Shown piece after piece: positions 1 through 8,842 of a stretch of DNA of 64,000 bases. Source of the DNA: Puniceicoccales bacterium Verruco_02 (GTDB lineage: Bacteria; Verrucomicrobiota; Verrucomicrobiia; Opitutales; Oceanipulchritudinaceae); NCBI GenBank assembly GCA_001604585.1, contig LVBW01000009.1:1-64000 (forward strand), written 5' to 3'. Under the pieces are notes generated by a model that saw only the letters and a list, made by a program, of their open reading frames with translations, was not told the origin of the DNA and made no database searches. Position numbers and translations under genes: made by a program. Position 1 is the first letter of the stretch. Each line of letters begins with the position of its first letter.

Positions 1-2
1 TC

Positions 3-1220
3 ATCCAGTTTGACGAAGCACAGCTTCGGGCGCATCTGGATGCGAAAGTTACCCAAAGCGTTGAAGATACGCTTAATGCGCTTCTAGACGCCGAGGCGGA
101 CGCGCTCTGCAAGGCGGGCCGCTACGAACGCAGCGCCGAACGCGTGTACCGGCGCGCGGGGCACTACGAGCGGCAGTTGCACACGAAGGCGGGCGAAGTG
201 ACGCTCAAGGTGCCCATGCTGCGCACGCTGGCTTTCGAGACGCAGATCATCGAACGCTACCGCCGCCGCGAATCAAGCGTTGAAGAAGCGCTTATCGAGA
301 CGTATCTTGCGGACGTTAGCATAAGGCGAGTCGAAGACATAACGGAAGCGCTGTGGGGCACGAAAGTGAGCGCCTCGGCGGTCAGCGAACTTAACCAGAA
401 AATCTACGCGCAGATCGAGGCGTGGCGGATGAAACCGATCGCGGGTAAACACGCCTACATTTACCTTGATGGGATCTGGCTCAAACGCAGCTGGGGCGGG
501 TCGGTCGAGAACGTGAGCGTGCTCGTGGCGATCGGCGTCAACGAGGACGGCTACCGGGAAATCCTCGGCGTTGCGGAGGGGACGAAAGAGGACAAGGCAA
601 GCTGGCGACAGTTTCTTAGGTATCTGAAGGACAGAGGCTTGCAAGGCGTGCGGCTCGTGGTGAGCGACAAGTGCCTGGGCCTAGTCGAGGCGCTTGGCGA
701 GTTCTTCCCCGAGGCGGCCTGGCAGCGCTGCGTAGTGCATTTCTACCGCAACGTATGGACGGCGGTGCCGAGCGGAAAGATGGCGGATGTGACGGCGATG
801 TTGAAGGCAATTCACGCGAGCGAGGACCTCGAAGCGGCGCGCAAGAAGGCGGCTGACGTTGTGGCGAAACTGAAGGCGATGAAGCTCGGCAAAGCGGCGG
901 CTATCGTGGAAAGCGGAATCGAGGAGACGCTCAGCTACATGGCCTTCCCGCGAGAGCACTGGAAGCTATTGCGCACGAACAACATGCTTGAGCGTCTGAA
1001 TAAGGAGATTAGCCGCCGCACGCGTGTCGTGGGGGCCTTCCCCGACGGGAGCAGTGCCCTGATGCGGGTCGGGGCGCGCCTGCGCTACGTGGCGGGTAGC
1101 AAATGGGGCCAGAAGCGATACATGAACATGGCCCTGCTGACGGCGGCTGCGATGCCGAATGGCAGCGAAGCATCCGCAAGCGAGCAAGGCAGCGGAGCAA
1201 CGAAGGAGCAAACGGCCTGA
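3..1220 (+). CDS. IS256-family (mutator type) transposase, 5' end outside window
   Basis: This is a DDE transposase that would mobilise its own insertion sequence. The reading frame is open from base 3, so the N-terminus lies outside the window; the first internal GTG at 144 is not the real start. Visible family features are the LDAEA...RYER N-terminal segment, VSIRRVEDITEALWG, the catalytic D in YLDGIWLKRSWGG, the second D in VSDKCLG, WQRCVVHFYRN, and the E in NNMLERLNKEI, followed by RRTRVVGAFPDG. The seen part is uninterrupted and all three catalytic residues are present, so the element may be active. It sits beside an iron-uptake island. The left inverted repeat is outside the window and the right one could not be fixed. 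Confidence 0.93.
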   Translation: MQFDEAQLRAHLDAKVTQSVEDTLNALLDAEADALCKAGRYERSAERVYRRAGHYERQLHTKAGEVTLKVPMLRTLAFETQIIERYRRRESSVEEALIETYLADVSIRRVEDITEALWGTKVSASAVSELNQKIYAQIEAWRMKPIAGKHAYIYLDGIWLKRSWGGSVENVSVLVAIGVNEDGYREILGVAEGTKEDKASWRQFLRYLKDRGLQGVRLVVSDKCLGLVEALGEFFPEAAWQRCVVHFYRNVWTAVPSGKMADVTAMLKAIHASEDLEAARKKAADVVAKLKAMKLGKAAAIVESGIEETLSYMAFPREHWKLLRTNNMLERLNKEISRRTRVVGAFPDGSSALMRVGARLRYVAGSKWGQKRYMNMALLTAAAMPNGSEASASEQGSGATKEQTA

Positions 1221-1459
1221 CTCTTTCCGAAGGCCCCAGAGCTACGGTCGAGTTCCTCAATAATCCACGCGCGCGTGGTAGCACAAACGCGGCTACGCCC
1301 TCGCGATGGAGTTGGGAGCGAGAAGTTGTTAGTTTCCGAGTCGGAGCTACTCACGCAACCACTATACCAGATAACAGATTTTCCGAAAAGGGGTTCCAGA
1401 CCGTACGCTTACGATTTGCATGCAAGGGCTCATCTCGGTTACCCGTCAGGCTTTACGGA

Positions 1460-1492
1460 CAGGCCGTGCAATCATTACAATTGCACGGCCTG
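1460..1492. terminator. Perfect 13-bp hairpin between the transposase and the TonB receptor
   Basis: Bases 1460-1472 and 1480-1492 are exact reverse complements around a 7-base loop. It is the only notable structure in the 328-base stretch 1221-1548 that separates the plus-strand transposase from the 3' end of the minus-strand receptor gene. Neither side carries a proper T-tract (the plus side reads CGGTTGTTC). It may end transcription from one or both sides or be a transcript-stabilising stem. The rest of 1221-1548 shows no gene. Confidence 0.5.
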
Positions 1493-1548
1493 CGGTTGTT
1501 CGATTCGCTGCAAGCAGTGAATGGCTTACGTGAGAACCAACGCTGGAA

Positions 1549-4077
1549 TTAGTATTTGTATGTCACGCCAATCCAAGCGCTTGTGCCTTCTTGATACGGA
1601 TTGGTCGTAGATGTTTCAGTATGTGGGAACCTATTGAGCAGATTATCAATCTGTGCGTTGATCAGGAAGTCGCCTTTGGCTCCTGAATACACAAGATAGT
1701 TAAGATCTAGATTGACGACAAACTGTCCTGACTTACGGACATCTTCGTACAGATTATACTTAACACCATCGACAGTTATGCTACCCGTGTATTCCGTGTA
1801 ATTATATGCTCCGCTCCAGCGTCCGACCATTGTTGTAGATAGACGCTTATTAAACCACTGTGTCTGCCATATGAAGTTTACATAGAACGGGACGGAGTAG
1901 TTCTCTCGTACCAATGCTATCTCATGCCTTGTCATTACCCTGCCGTTGTAGTACACGCTCTCCTCATAGTAATCATGATCGTACTCCTCGAAGTAGTCCA
2001 CGTTACCGGACTTAGTATTAGACTTGGTTAGATTGATCGTCAACTTGTGATCGTTGATAACCTTTGTCCATTCAAGAGATAAGGACTTGTAGTCTGTCCA
2101 TCCATCATTGGTAATTGTATGAGTTCTATGTGTCTTGGTGGTTCCAGTAAACGGATCGTATATCGACTTCTGCTCACCGGGAGACACGGCAAACTCATCA
2201 CGTATCAACTTGTAGACATGCTTGAAGGCAAAACTGCCAAGAACCCCCGCATCAACTGTCGCACCAGCAGAGTATTCGTCGGCATGAGGCGTATTTACGT
2301 CAGCCTGTGAGTATTTGGCTGTAGCCGAATCAAGATATAGATACCAGTCAGCCGAGGAATACACATGCTGCCCGGCCGTATTTGTCGTATAGTTCCTATA
2401 ATACACATACGAGTTAGGACTTTGTTCCTTAAGAGCGTAAGCTACCATATTCTGATTATAGTAGCGATTGGCACCAGCAAACACGGTCAGCCAATCGATA
2501 GGTTTGAGCTGCGCTGTTAGGCGAGGGGCCAGATTATGATTATCGAGGAAATCGTCAGTTTCGTAACGAAGACCTGCGCGATAATTCCACTTCATGCCTG
2601 CCAGTTTACCTTCGTGCAGCCATTCTATCCATGCATCCGCACTGTTGAGCTTAACTTCGGCATCGAAAGCGCGGTAATAGTTGTAACGATCCAGTCCCTG
2701 CTCTCCCTCTATCACAGTTGGATCATCAGGGCCATCGGCCGACACAGCAAGCGGATCAATAGCCTTGGATGAACTACGATTTCCGTAGGAGAAGTTATCC
2801 TCTTCTCGAGTATTCCATGCCTTCGTAAACTTGTAATCAGCACCGAAGTTCAGCCTAGCGGTATCGCTTACCTGCCATCTGGCAGAGAACCCGACAGGAA
2901 TATCCAACTGACCTGACTCACGATCTCCACTTCCACCAGTCGAAGCTGTGTTGGAGCTTGAGGCAACCCAGTTGGTAGCTTCTGTTCCGAAGTTTCGATA
3001 GAGATATCTCAGCGGCTCGTCCTCGCGCATATTGTCATTATACTGAAACCCAGCATAGGAATTGACAATAAGCGTATCCCATTCTTTCTGGAATTCTAGT
3101 TTACTTAAGAAACCATCGTTATGCTGCGTCTTCTCGCTCTGAGCGAATTCTTCAAAGTAGTATTGCGTGTACTTTGTCGTCAGCTTGACGTAGGCGCTGT
3201 CTGAGAAATCATGTTTAACTTTCGCAAGGAAGATCTGCTCCTGACTTTCAGTCTGCTTAGTATCTTTACCAAAGGAAGCATTGTAAGGCCTGCTATTGGC
3301 TATACTTGCCGTTGTAAGGCTGTATCCCAGCAGTATGGATGTCGAATCCTTGTAGATAGGAGCAGTCGAATTGAAGTCGTATATGTACTTCGTAAAGCGC
3401 GCCTTTTCCGGCATCGAAGCAGCTTTGTCGTCTGGAGCAACCTTGTAAACGGCCAAGGAATCCGAGGTATATGAAACATTTATCTCCGCATGATACTCCG
3501 GCACGGGATCCTTCAAAGTCGCCTCCACGACACCACCAGTAAAGCCGCCATATTGTGCAGATATATTACTATCCATTATCGTCACGGATTCGATCAACGA
3601 AGGGCTTACGAACGTAGTCTGAGGATGGTTGACGATGTCCTCGTAGTGATAATAATTCGTGTTCGTCGTATCTAGGACGCTGCTGGTAGAAAGGCCGTCG
3701 ATAATGAAGTTATTCGAGTATGTCCTGCCGCCAGATATGCTGATGCGAGCAGGGCTTATGTCTTGTATCGAATAGCCGCTCATCAAGCCTTCGCCATTGG
3801 TGAACTGCACGTTCGGCCTTGTGCGGGCTATTTCATTTATATCGCCGCTAGACGATGACAACGCGCTGACGCTGTCGCCACTGACGGTGCTTGTACCAAT
3901 GCTCTCGATGGGGCGTATAGCCGTTCCAAGCACCGTCACTGATACATCCGCCTTGCCTTCATTCGGCCCTTCGCCTGTGTCAACAGGCTCGGTCTGTGCG
4001 GATGCCGCAACTGAACCTAGGCCTGCGAGAAGCAAGACACTGAATTTCTTCAGATAGTTTTGTGAGTATGTTTTCAT
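1549..4077 (-). CDS. TonB-dependent outer-membrane receptor
   Basis: An outer-membrane gated channel that imports a large ligand, plausibly iron chelate, haem or cobalamin, using TonB energy. The start at 4077 gives a clear signal peptide (MKTYSQNYLKK, then a hydrophobic stretch ending ASAQ); the longer frame to 4164 would bury it. A TonB-box-like VSVTVLG lies near residue 45, then a plug domain with SISGGRTYSNNFIIDG and SPSLIESVTIMD, then a long aromatic-rich beta-barrel ending in IGVTYKY, the C-terminal aromatic expected for barrel insertion. About 842 residues, normal for the family. The DNA is visibly richer in A+T than its neighbours, a hint of separate acquisition. The adjacent tonB-exbD-exbB genes point to a dedicated energiser. 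The ligand cannot be read from sequence. Confidence 0.92.
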   Translation of the reverse strand: MKTYSQNYLKKFSVLLLAGLGSVAASAQTEPVDTGEGPNEGKADVSVTVLGTAIRPIESIGTSTVSGDSVSALSSSSGDINEIARTRPNVQFTNGEGLMSGYSIQDISPARISISGGRTYSNNFIIDGLSTSSVLDTTNTNYYHYEDIVNHPQTTFVSPSLIESVTIMDSNISAQYGGFTGGVVEATLKDPVPEYHAEINVSYTSDSLAVYKVAPDDKAASMPEKARFTKYIYDFNSTAPIYKDSTSILLGYSLTTASIANSRPYNASFGKDTKQTESQEQIFLAKVKHDFSDSAYVKLTTKYTQYYFEEFAQSEKTQHNDGFLSKLEFQKEWDTLIVNSYAGFQYNDNMREDEPLRYLYRNFGTEATNWVASSSNTASTGGSGDRESGQLDIPVGFSARWQVSDTARLNFGADYKFTKAWNTREEDNFSYGNRSSSKAIDPLAVSADGPDDPTVIEGEQGLDRYNYYRAFDAEVKLNSADAWIEWLHEGKLAGMKWNYRAGLRYETDDFLDNHNLAPRLTAQLKPIDWLTVFAGANRYYNQNMVAYALKEQSPNSYVYYRNYTTNTAGQHVYSSADWYLYLDSATAKYSQADVNTPHADEYSAGATVDAGVLGSFAFKHVYKLIRDEFAVSPGEQKSIYDPFTGTTKTHRTHTITNDGWTDYKSLSLEWTKVINDHKLTINLTKSNTKSGNVDYFEEYDHDYYEESVYYNGRVMTRHEIALVRENYSVPFYVNFIWQTQWFNKRLSTTMVGRWSGAYNYTEYTGSITVDGVKYNLYEDVRKSGQFVVNLDLNYLVYSGAKGDFLINAQIDNLLNRFPHTETSTTNPYQEGTSAWIGVTYKY

Positions 4078-4172
4078 CTTGGGAAAGAGTAAACACGCGA
4101 TTATTCCATATAATGCGTATTGATACCGGGACTCATGAACACTCCAAACGCAGTAGTTTTTCAAGCTATATT

Positions 4173-4186
4173 TTAGGCTGCCCTAA
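4173..4186. promoter_or_regulatory. Short palindrome upstream of the receptor gene (possible operator)
   Basis: TTAGG-CTGC-CCTAA lies in the gap between the 3' end of tonB and the receptor start, about 100 bases before the receptor ATG. The half-site resembles metalloregulator boxes of the DtxR/IdeR type, but the spacing is not the textbook one. The regulatory role is a guess. Confidence 0.25.
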
Positions 4187-4206
4187 GTTTCTCTTCGTAA
4201 TGGCAA

Positions 4207-4956
4207 CTAGTTCCCAATCCTAAACGTCACTTCGACGGTAAGGCTCGCACGAATGCCGCTCTGGCCACGCCTTGCAGGCTTGAAATGCCAGCGCGTCCGT
4301 ATGGTTTTCTGGGCGCTTTTATCCAGATCTCTATGGCCGGAGCTTCGCAGCACCTCTGTAGCTATTACGCCCCCATGCTCGTCAATATCGACATTCAAGA
4401 GCACGCTGCCAGTACGACTATCGCGCAGAGCGTTGTGCGGATAAAGTGGCGGAGGGCAGCGACTTGCATCTATTGTAGGCGGACTGTACGCACCCTCATC
4501 CCCGCTGGCTTCAGAATTACTGGCCAGCGCCCCAGCCATATTATCCGGCCCTGGATCAGCCTCATCGCTTCGCGCAGGTCGAATCTCAAGCTCCTGCTCC
4601 GCCGACTCGTTGGTCGTCTCGCGAACAGGCACTTCGATGGAGCTTCTCTCAACTGTCAGCTCGGGAAGCGGCTCCAGTGGGCGAACCACTTCAAGCGTTC
4701 TCTCGGACTCTTCCGCCAATAGTGGTTTTGTTGCCGAAGCCTCCTGCGCCTGACTGCGTTCAAGGGGCCTTGCTGAAGCAGGAGGCAAGCTTGTAAAATT
4801 CACCGCAACACTCGCTAAGCCTTCCTCAAGCGAAATTTGACTGTTCAAGGCCGTGGCGCTGCTACCAAAGCCAAGTGCGACCATATGAATTACCGCGCTG
4901 GCTCCGATGAACAGCGGCAAGGCGTAGCGTGACTGTGATATCAGCGCCGCGTTCAT
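4207..4956 (-). CDS. tonB: TonB energy transducer
   Basis: It couples the inner-membrane ExbB/ExbD motor to the outer-membrane receptor. There is one N-terminal membrane anchor (about residues 14-32), then a long acidic, Pro/Glu/Ser-rich periplasmic linker to about residue 150, and a C-terminal TonB domain with CPPPLYPHNALRDSRTGSVLLNVDIDEHG and the W-x-F-x-P element (TRWHFKPARR). 249 residues, normal length. Its start codon overlaps the end of exbD by 4 bases (4953-4956), so the two are translationally coupled in an exbB-exbD-tonB operon pointing at the receptor gene. Confidence 0.9.
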   Translation of the reverse strand: MNAALISQSRYALPLFIGASAVIHMVALGFGSSATALNSQISLEEGLASVAVNFTSLPPASARPLERSQAQEASATKPLLAEESERTLEVVRPLEPLPELTVERSSIEVPVRETTNESAEQELEIRPARSDEADPGPDNMAGALASNSEASGDEGAYSPPTIDASRCPPPLYPHNALRDSRTGSVLLNVDIDEHGGVIATEVLRSSGHRDLDKSAQKTIRTRWHFKPARRGQSGIRASLTVEVTFRIGN

Positions 4957-5354
4957 TTTTCGTACATCAGTTCAATGTTCGTCAGCCCGGCTTCGCGTGC
5001 TAGCACGATGCTGCTTAGAATACGCTCGTAGGGCAGGTTTTTGTCGGCATGCAGGAATACTGACCGCCCCGGCTTTATGTTTGCAGCATCGCGCAGCAGC
5101 AAACGCGCCCCGTTTTCATCGCAAGGCTGTCCATTGACATACAGCGCGCCCTTGTCGTCTATGCTCAAAACCAGCTTGGGACTGTCGTCGCTTACAATCT
5201 TAGCTTCCGCCTTTGGAAGGATCAGATTAATGTGCGGGACGATGAAAGTTGAAGTCAGCATGAAGAACACCAACAGTTGAAAAATCACGTCAATTAACGG
5301 CGTCCAGTCGGCAATGGCGTTGCGCGAGTCGGGTGCCTCGATATCTAGCTGCAT
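4953..5354 (-). CDS. exbD: ExbD/TolR biopolymer transport protein
   Basis: Proton-channel partner of ExbB in the TonB motor. A short cytoplasmic head is followed by one membrane helix containing the proton-carrying Asp in WTPLIDVIFQLLVFFML (around residue 22), then a small periplasmic domain with the family's late FLHADKNLPYERI motif. 133 residues, normal. It overlaps exbB by 10 bases and tonB by 4 bases. Confidence 0.93.
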   Translation of the reverse strand: MQLDIEAPDSRNAIADWTPLIDVIFQLLVFFMLTSTFIVPHINLILPKAEAKIVSDDSPKLVLSIDDKGALYVNGQPCDENGARLLLRDAANIKPGRSVFLHADKNLPYERILSSIVLAREAGLTNIELMYEK

Positions 5355-6031
5355 GTAAGGCTCTCCTCCCTGCGTGTGTTGCCGGCATGGGACAACGAAG
5401 ATTCCCTCCCCTGCCCCAAGGCCTGCTTATGCGGAACATGCGTACGCACCAGTTCGTCCAGTTCGCCAATCAAGAACTTCAGATTTCGGGCCATCGATTC
5501 TGTACCAGCCTGAAAATAATGATGAGCCATAGTGCAGGGAATGGCGACCAACATGCCTGCCACCGTCGAAAGCAGAGCTGCCCAAATGCCCCCGGCAAGG
5601 CTACCGGGGTTAACCTGTCCACCAGCCGCCTCGATGGCGCGAAAGGCGTCGACAAGCCCGAGCACCGTTCCACCAAGCCCGATAAGCGGGGAAAGAGCTG
5701 CGACAAGAGCAAGGAAACGCACGTTCGCGTTCCATGCTGCGAGTCCACGCTCTGCCTCGCGTTTAAGGATGCTTGAGCGCAGATCTTCGTCGAGGTCGCT
5801 AGTGCGGAAATACTCTCTTGCCAGCTTTCCCGGAAGCCCTCCGCCCTCCGGCGGCAATACAGGCATTCCCTCTTCGAGGCTGGACCGCACCTGTCCAAGT
5901 AAAGCACTGGAGCTTCCTCGCATGGACCACCGGTAAGCCATGCGCTCTATGACAATACCAAGTGCTATGACCGACAATATCAGTATCGGCCATACCGTTG
6001 GACCCCCCTTTTCGATTATTTCCAGTATCAT
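5345..6031 (-). CDS. exbB: ExbB/TolQ/MotA-family proton channel
   Basis: Inner-membrane proton channel of the TonB motor. An N-terminal helix (about 10-30), a cytoplasmic region, then two helices around ALVAALSPLIGLGGTVLGLVDAF and GSLAGGIWAALLSTVAGMLVAIPC; the GLGGTVLG turn and the Ser/Thr-lined last helix are typical. First gene of the minus-strand exbB-exbD-tonB operon. Its start lies 7 bases from the palindrome at 6038-6058, shared with the divergent operon. Confidence 0.93.
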   Translation of the reverse strand: MILEIIEKGGPTVWPILILSVIALGIVIERMAYRWSMRGSSSALLGQVRSSLEEGMPVLPPEGGGLPGKLAREYFRTSDLDEDLRSSILKREAERGLAAWNANVRFLALVAALSPLIGLGGTVLGLVDAFRAIEAAGGQVNPGSLAGGIWAALLSTVAGMLVAIPCTMAHHYFQAGTESMARNLKFLIGELDELVRTHVPHKQALGQGRESSLSHAGNTRREESLTCS

Positions 6032-6037
6032 CTCGTT

Positions 6038-6058
6038 TGAGATTGACTCCCAATCTCA
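6038..6058. promoter_or_regulatory. Fur-box-like palindrome between divergent iron operons
   Basis: An exact 8-bp inverted repeat, TGAGATTG-N5-CAATCTCA, fills most of the 49-base gap between exbB (minus) and the OB-fold gene (plus). It can be read as two overlapping 7-1-7 units offset by 6 bases, the known layout of Fur-family sites, with outer halves TGAGATT and AATCTCA. A related 15-bp palindrome precedes feoA at 29588. A single site here could control both operons. Binding is inferred. Confidence 0.6.
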
Positions 6059-6080
6059 CGCTGTGGCAATCATTAACATC

Positions 6081-6710
6081 ATGCTCAGAAACAAATCCAC
6101 AGTACCCGGAAGCGGGGTAGTCTTCGGAACGGCGTTATTTGCGCTGGCAGCTTTAGGCTTGCCTAACATTTGCGCTGCGTCGGAACACGCTGCAAGCAAA
6201 AATTACGATCATGCACCAAGTTCTTGCACACCAACGTGCAGCGTCTTGTCTGCCGTCGAGCTTCTCGAACGAGGTGACGAGTATGCAGGGAAGGAGGTCA
6301 GCTTCGACGGCCTGCTAATAGGTGCCTGCCTGCACGGAGGGCGCAAGGGCTTCATCAAGGACTCCGATGGCGAGATGGACGGCTTCCTTCGCGTGGATAT
6401 TGGCGGCAAGGCAAAGCCATTCACTCAGGATAACGTCGGAGAAATCATACGCGTCAGCGGCACACTCGTCGAAAAGCGCATAGATGCCGCCTATCTTGAC
6501 CGATGGGAAGCCAAAGCCATAGAGCAGGCCAAGCAGCACAAGAAAGAAGAAGAATGCAAGCACGCATGCCCGGAGGGTGAAGAAGAGGCCAAGGTGCTGG
6601 AGCGCATCAAGGAATACCGCGCAGCTCTGGCAGCTAGCAGCAAGGGCTACCTCTCCAGCTTCAGCTTTGCTGCGGACGGATGGACGATAGTTACGGAGCA
6701 GGTCGAATGA
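6081..6710 (+). CDS. Secreted OB-fold-like protein of the iron island, unknown function
   Basis: First gene of the plus-strand operon. The ATG at 6081 begins a signal peptide (basic MLRNKS, hydrophobic core to about residue 25, cleavage near CAASEH); the longer frame from 5940 runs into exbB and the palindrome. After two Cys (SSCTPTC) comes a small beta-rich domain, YAGKEVSFDGLLIGAC...GFIKDSDGEMDGFLRVD..GEIIRVSGTLVEKRID, with the spacing of OB-fold proteins, then a charged helix with CKHACPEGEEE and an IKEYR segment. The CxxxC-like and His/Cys elements might bind metal; this is a guess. It overlaps the next gene by 4 bases (ATGA). Confidence 0.75.
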   Translation: MLRNKSTVPGSGVVFGTALFALAALGLPNICAASEHAASKNYDHAPSSCTPTCSVLSAVELLERGDEYAGKEVSFDGLLIGACLHGGRKGFIKDSDGEMDGFLRVDIGGKAKPFTQDNVGEIIRVSGTLVEKRIDAAYLDRWEAKAIEQAKQHKKEEECKHACPEGEEEAKVLERIKEYRAALAASSKGYLSSFSFAADGWTIVTEQVE

Positions 6711-7258
6711 ATTGGCGCAGATTCGCGCGCATCATCCACAGGGATCTAGGCTATCTGATCGTGGGGACGACCATCGTGTACGCAATCTCTGGTCTTGCGA
6801 TGAACCATGCGCGAGACTGGAACCCTGACTACGCAGTAATCAAGCGCATCGAAAGGGTGGATGCCTCTGCATTGCCGGAAAAGCCAAAACGCGAAGAGGC
6901 CAAGGCCTTTCTGCAAAGCATAGGGATAGATGCGCGCTTCAAGACAGCCTATCCAGAAAGCCAAAGCACCATAAAACTCTTCTACGAAGGCGGCAGCGCA
7001 ATTATCGACAGAAGTAGCGGCGAGGTGCAAATCGAGGAACTGCGTCGCAGGCCGGTTCTACACCTGTTCAACCGGCTTCATCGCAACCCTGGGCGCTGGT
7101 GGACCTGGTTTTCTGACATCTTCTGCATCGGACTGCTGATTGTGTCCATATCCGGCATCATTCTTCTACCAGGCAAGAACGGCATCACAAGGCGTGGCGG
7201 CATACTAACGGCGGCAGGCATACTGTTACCGACACTGCTTGTCATAATAAACCTATAA
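6707..7258 (+). CDS. PepSY-associated TM-helix membrane protein
   Basis: An inner-membrane protein of the PepSY_TM kind, a family often found next to TonB receptors for iron chelates and in several cases acting as ferric-chelate reductases. An N-terminal helix (about 15-38) is followed by a periplasmic region (about 40-120), the HLFNRLHRNPGRWWTWFSDIF motif, and two closely spaced helices to the C-terminus. His residues at the membrane edges (IIHRDLG, MNHARD, LHLFNRLHR) could carry haem, as in relatives. The ATG at 6707 overlaps the previous stop; the earlier in-frame start at 6680 has no membrane logic. Confidence 0.8.
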   Translation: MNWRRFARIIHRDLGYLIVGTTIVYAISGLAMNHARDWNPDYAVIKRIERVDASALPEKPKREEAKAFLQSIGIDARFKTAYPESQSTIKLFYEGGSAIIDRSSGEVQIEELRRRPVLHLFNRLHRNPGRWWTWFSDIFCIGLLIVSISGIILLPGKNGITRRGGILTAAGILLPTLLVIINL

Positions 7259-7269
7259 GCAATATATTC

Positions 7270-8169
7270 ATGGATTCTGTAATAGAATGCAGGCAGCTCT
7301 GTCACAGCTACGGGAATAAACCCGCGCTGAAGGGGGTATCATGGAGCCTAAGACCGGGCCGAATATGCGGCCTACTCGGGCGCAATGGAGCAGGCAAGAC
7401 CACTACCATCAACATATTAAACTCATTCTTGTCGCCCGACAGCGGCTCTTGCCTCCTGCTCGGTGAAGACTCGCGAATGCTCAGCCCTTCGACCAAGGCC
7501 CGTATCGGCTATCTTATCGAAGGGCATGTTCAGTACGGCTTCTTCAACGTATCCCAAATCGAGCGTTTCTATTCGAGTTTCTACGACAAATGGGACGCTT
7601 CCATCTACCACCACCTCATATCGAGGCTGGACATCGACCCGCGCCAGAAAATATCGACCATGTCCTGCGGTCAACGTTCGCAGGTTGCTCTTGGGCTTAT
7701 ACTTGCACAGTCGCCAGACCTGATCGTATTCGACGACTACTCGATGGGACTGGACCCAGGCTACAGGCGCCTGTTCATAGACGTTATACGCGACTACGCC
7801 GCCAACGGCAAGCGAAGCATCCTGATGACATCACACATCATTCAGGATCTGGAGGGCCTCATTGACGACTGCATCATCTACCACAGGGGAGAAGTGCTCG
7901 TTGACTGCCCGGCCAAAGAACTGGAGACAAGTTACAAAAGCTATTCATTTGTCCCCAATGGACCAGTGGAAGGCTTTCGCGGCGAAGGGCCGGAGCACCT
8001 GCGGATAGAGCAGCACAACAAGCGCTCCGCAATCAGCGGCTTTATAAGTTCCAGCGTAGCGGAAGAGCGCCTCTTGGCCCGAGGCGTAGAGCACTCCAAC
8101 CTGCGGGAAGAGCCTGCGTCGTTGGAGGACATATTTATCGCACTCACCGGCAAATATCAGACCCGATGA
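7270..8169 (+). CDS. ABC transporter ATP-binding protein
   Basis: Nucleotide-binding half of a CcmA/ABC-2 type exporter. Walker A is GRNGAGKTT (about residue 37), the signature appears as SCGQRSQVALG, the D-loop as GLDP and the H-switch as TSHI. The residue after the Walker B Asp, normally Glu and catalytic, is Asp here (VFDDYSMGLD), as in some CcmA-like subfamilies. The last about 90 residues form an extra domain common in this class. It overlaps the permease gene by 4 bases (8166-8169), so the two form one transporter. Confidence 0.88.
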   Translation: MDSVIECRQLCHSYGNKPALKGVSWSLRPGRICGLLGRNGAGKTTTINILNSFLSPDSGSCLLLGEDSRMLSPSTKARIGYLIEGHVQYGFFNVSQIERFYSSFYDKWDASIYHHLISRLDIDPRQKISTMSCGQRSQVALGLILAQSPDLIVFDDYSMGLDPGYRRLFIDVIRDYAANGKRSILMTSHIIQDLEGLIDDCIIYHRGEVLVDCPAKELETSYKSYSFVPNGPVEGFRGEGPEHLRIEQHNKRSAISGFISSSVAEERLLARGVEHSNLREEPASLEDIFIALTGKYQTR

Positions 8170-8828
8170 AAGCAATCTTTTATAAAGAATGGATCAAGAC
8201 GCGTAGCTACATTGCGCTAATCACGGTGGCGCATTTCGCAATGGCCCTGTACGCGGTGCTCAAACTGCGCTACATCAGCGGGCAATACGACGCCGTAAGC
8301 GTATGGAGCGCATGGATATACAAAGGATACTCCTTCTACTCGCTCTACCAGTATCTGCCGCTATTCGGGGGCCTCCTTCTCGGCTGCGCCCAGTTCATGC
8401 CCGAATTGCGAGACAGGCGCCTCCGCCTTGTCTTGCACCTGCCTATAGGCGAACGTCGTGCGGTGACCATGCATCTGGCATTCGGCCTTGCGACACTGCT
8501 GTCAGTTGCCTTTCCAGCCCTTTTGCTGATGTATTCCGCTGCCAGAGTCTGGTTTCCGCCAGAGTTTGCAGTCGGGATGCTGCTGACGCTTGCACCGTGG
8601 ATACTTTCTGGGTTTGGGGCCTACTTTTTCAGCGCTGCGGTCCTCTTGGAGGGACGCTGGACACGACGCATCCTGCTCGTCCTCGTGGCGGCTGGTGTGC
8701 TGCGCCTATTCTTTCAGGAGCTATCCATCGGCTCCTATGAACGGGTGCTCGCGTATTTCATCCTCTGGACAGCGGCAGCATTCTGCCTGCCCATCATGTC
8801 CAGCGAACGTTTCCGCAAGGGCTGCTGA
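8166..8828 (+). CDS. ABC-2 type transporter permease
   Basis: Membrane half paired with the preceding ATPase. About six hydrophobic segments are visible (around 18-33, 60-75, 97-122, 135-157, 166-184, 193-210), with an early cytoplasmic EWIKTRSY start typical of ABC-2 permeases. 220 residues. What it moves is not evident; the neighbouring PepSY and TonB genes suggest a part in iron or haem handling or in assembling the island's envelope proteins. Confidence 0.8.
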   Translation: MKAIFYKEWIKTRSYIALITVAHFAMALYAVLKLRYISGQYDAVSVWSAWIYKGYSFYSLYQYLPLFGGLLLGCAQFMPELRDRRLRLVLHLPIGERRAVTMHLAFGLATLLSVAFPALLLMYSAARVWFPPEFAVGMLLTLAPWILSGFGAYFFSAAVLLEGRWTRRILLVLVAAGVLRLFFQELSIGSYERVLAYFILWTAAAFCLPIMSSERFRKGC

Positions 8829-8842
8829 ACAATCTGCATTTC

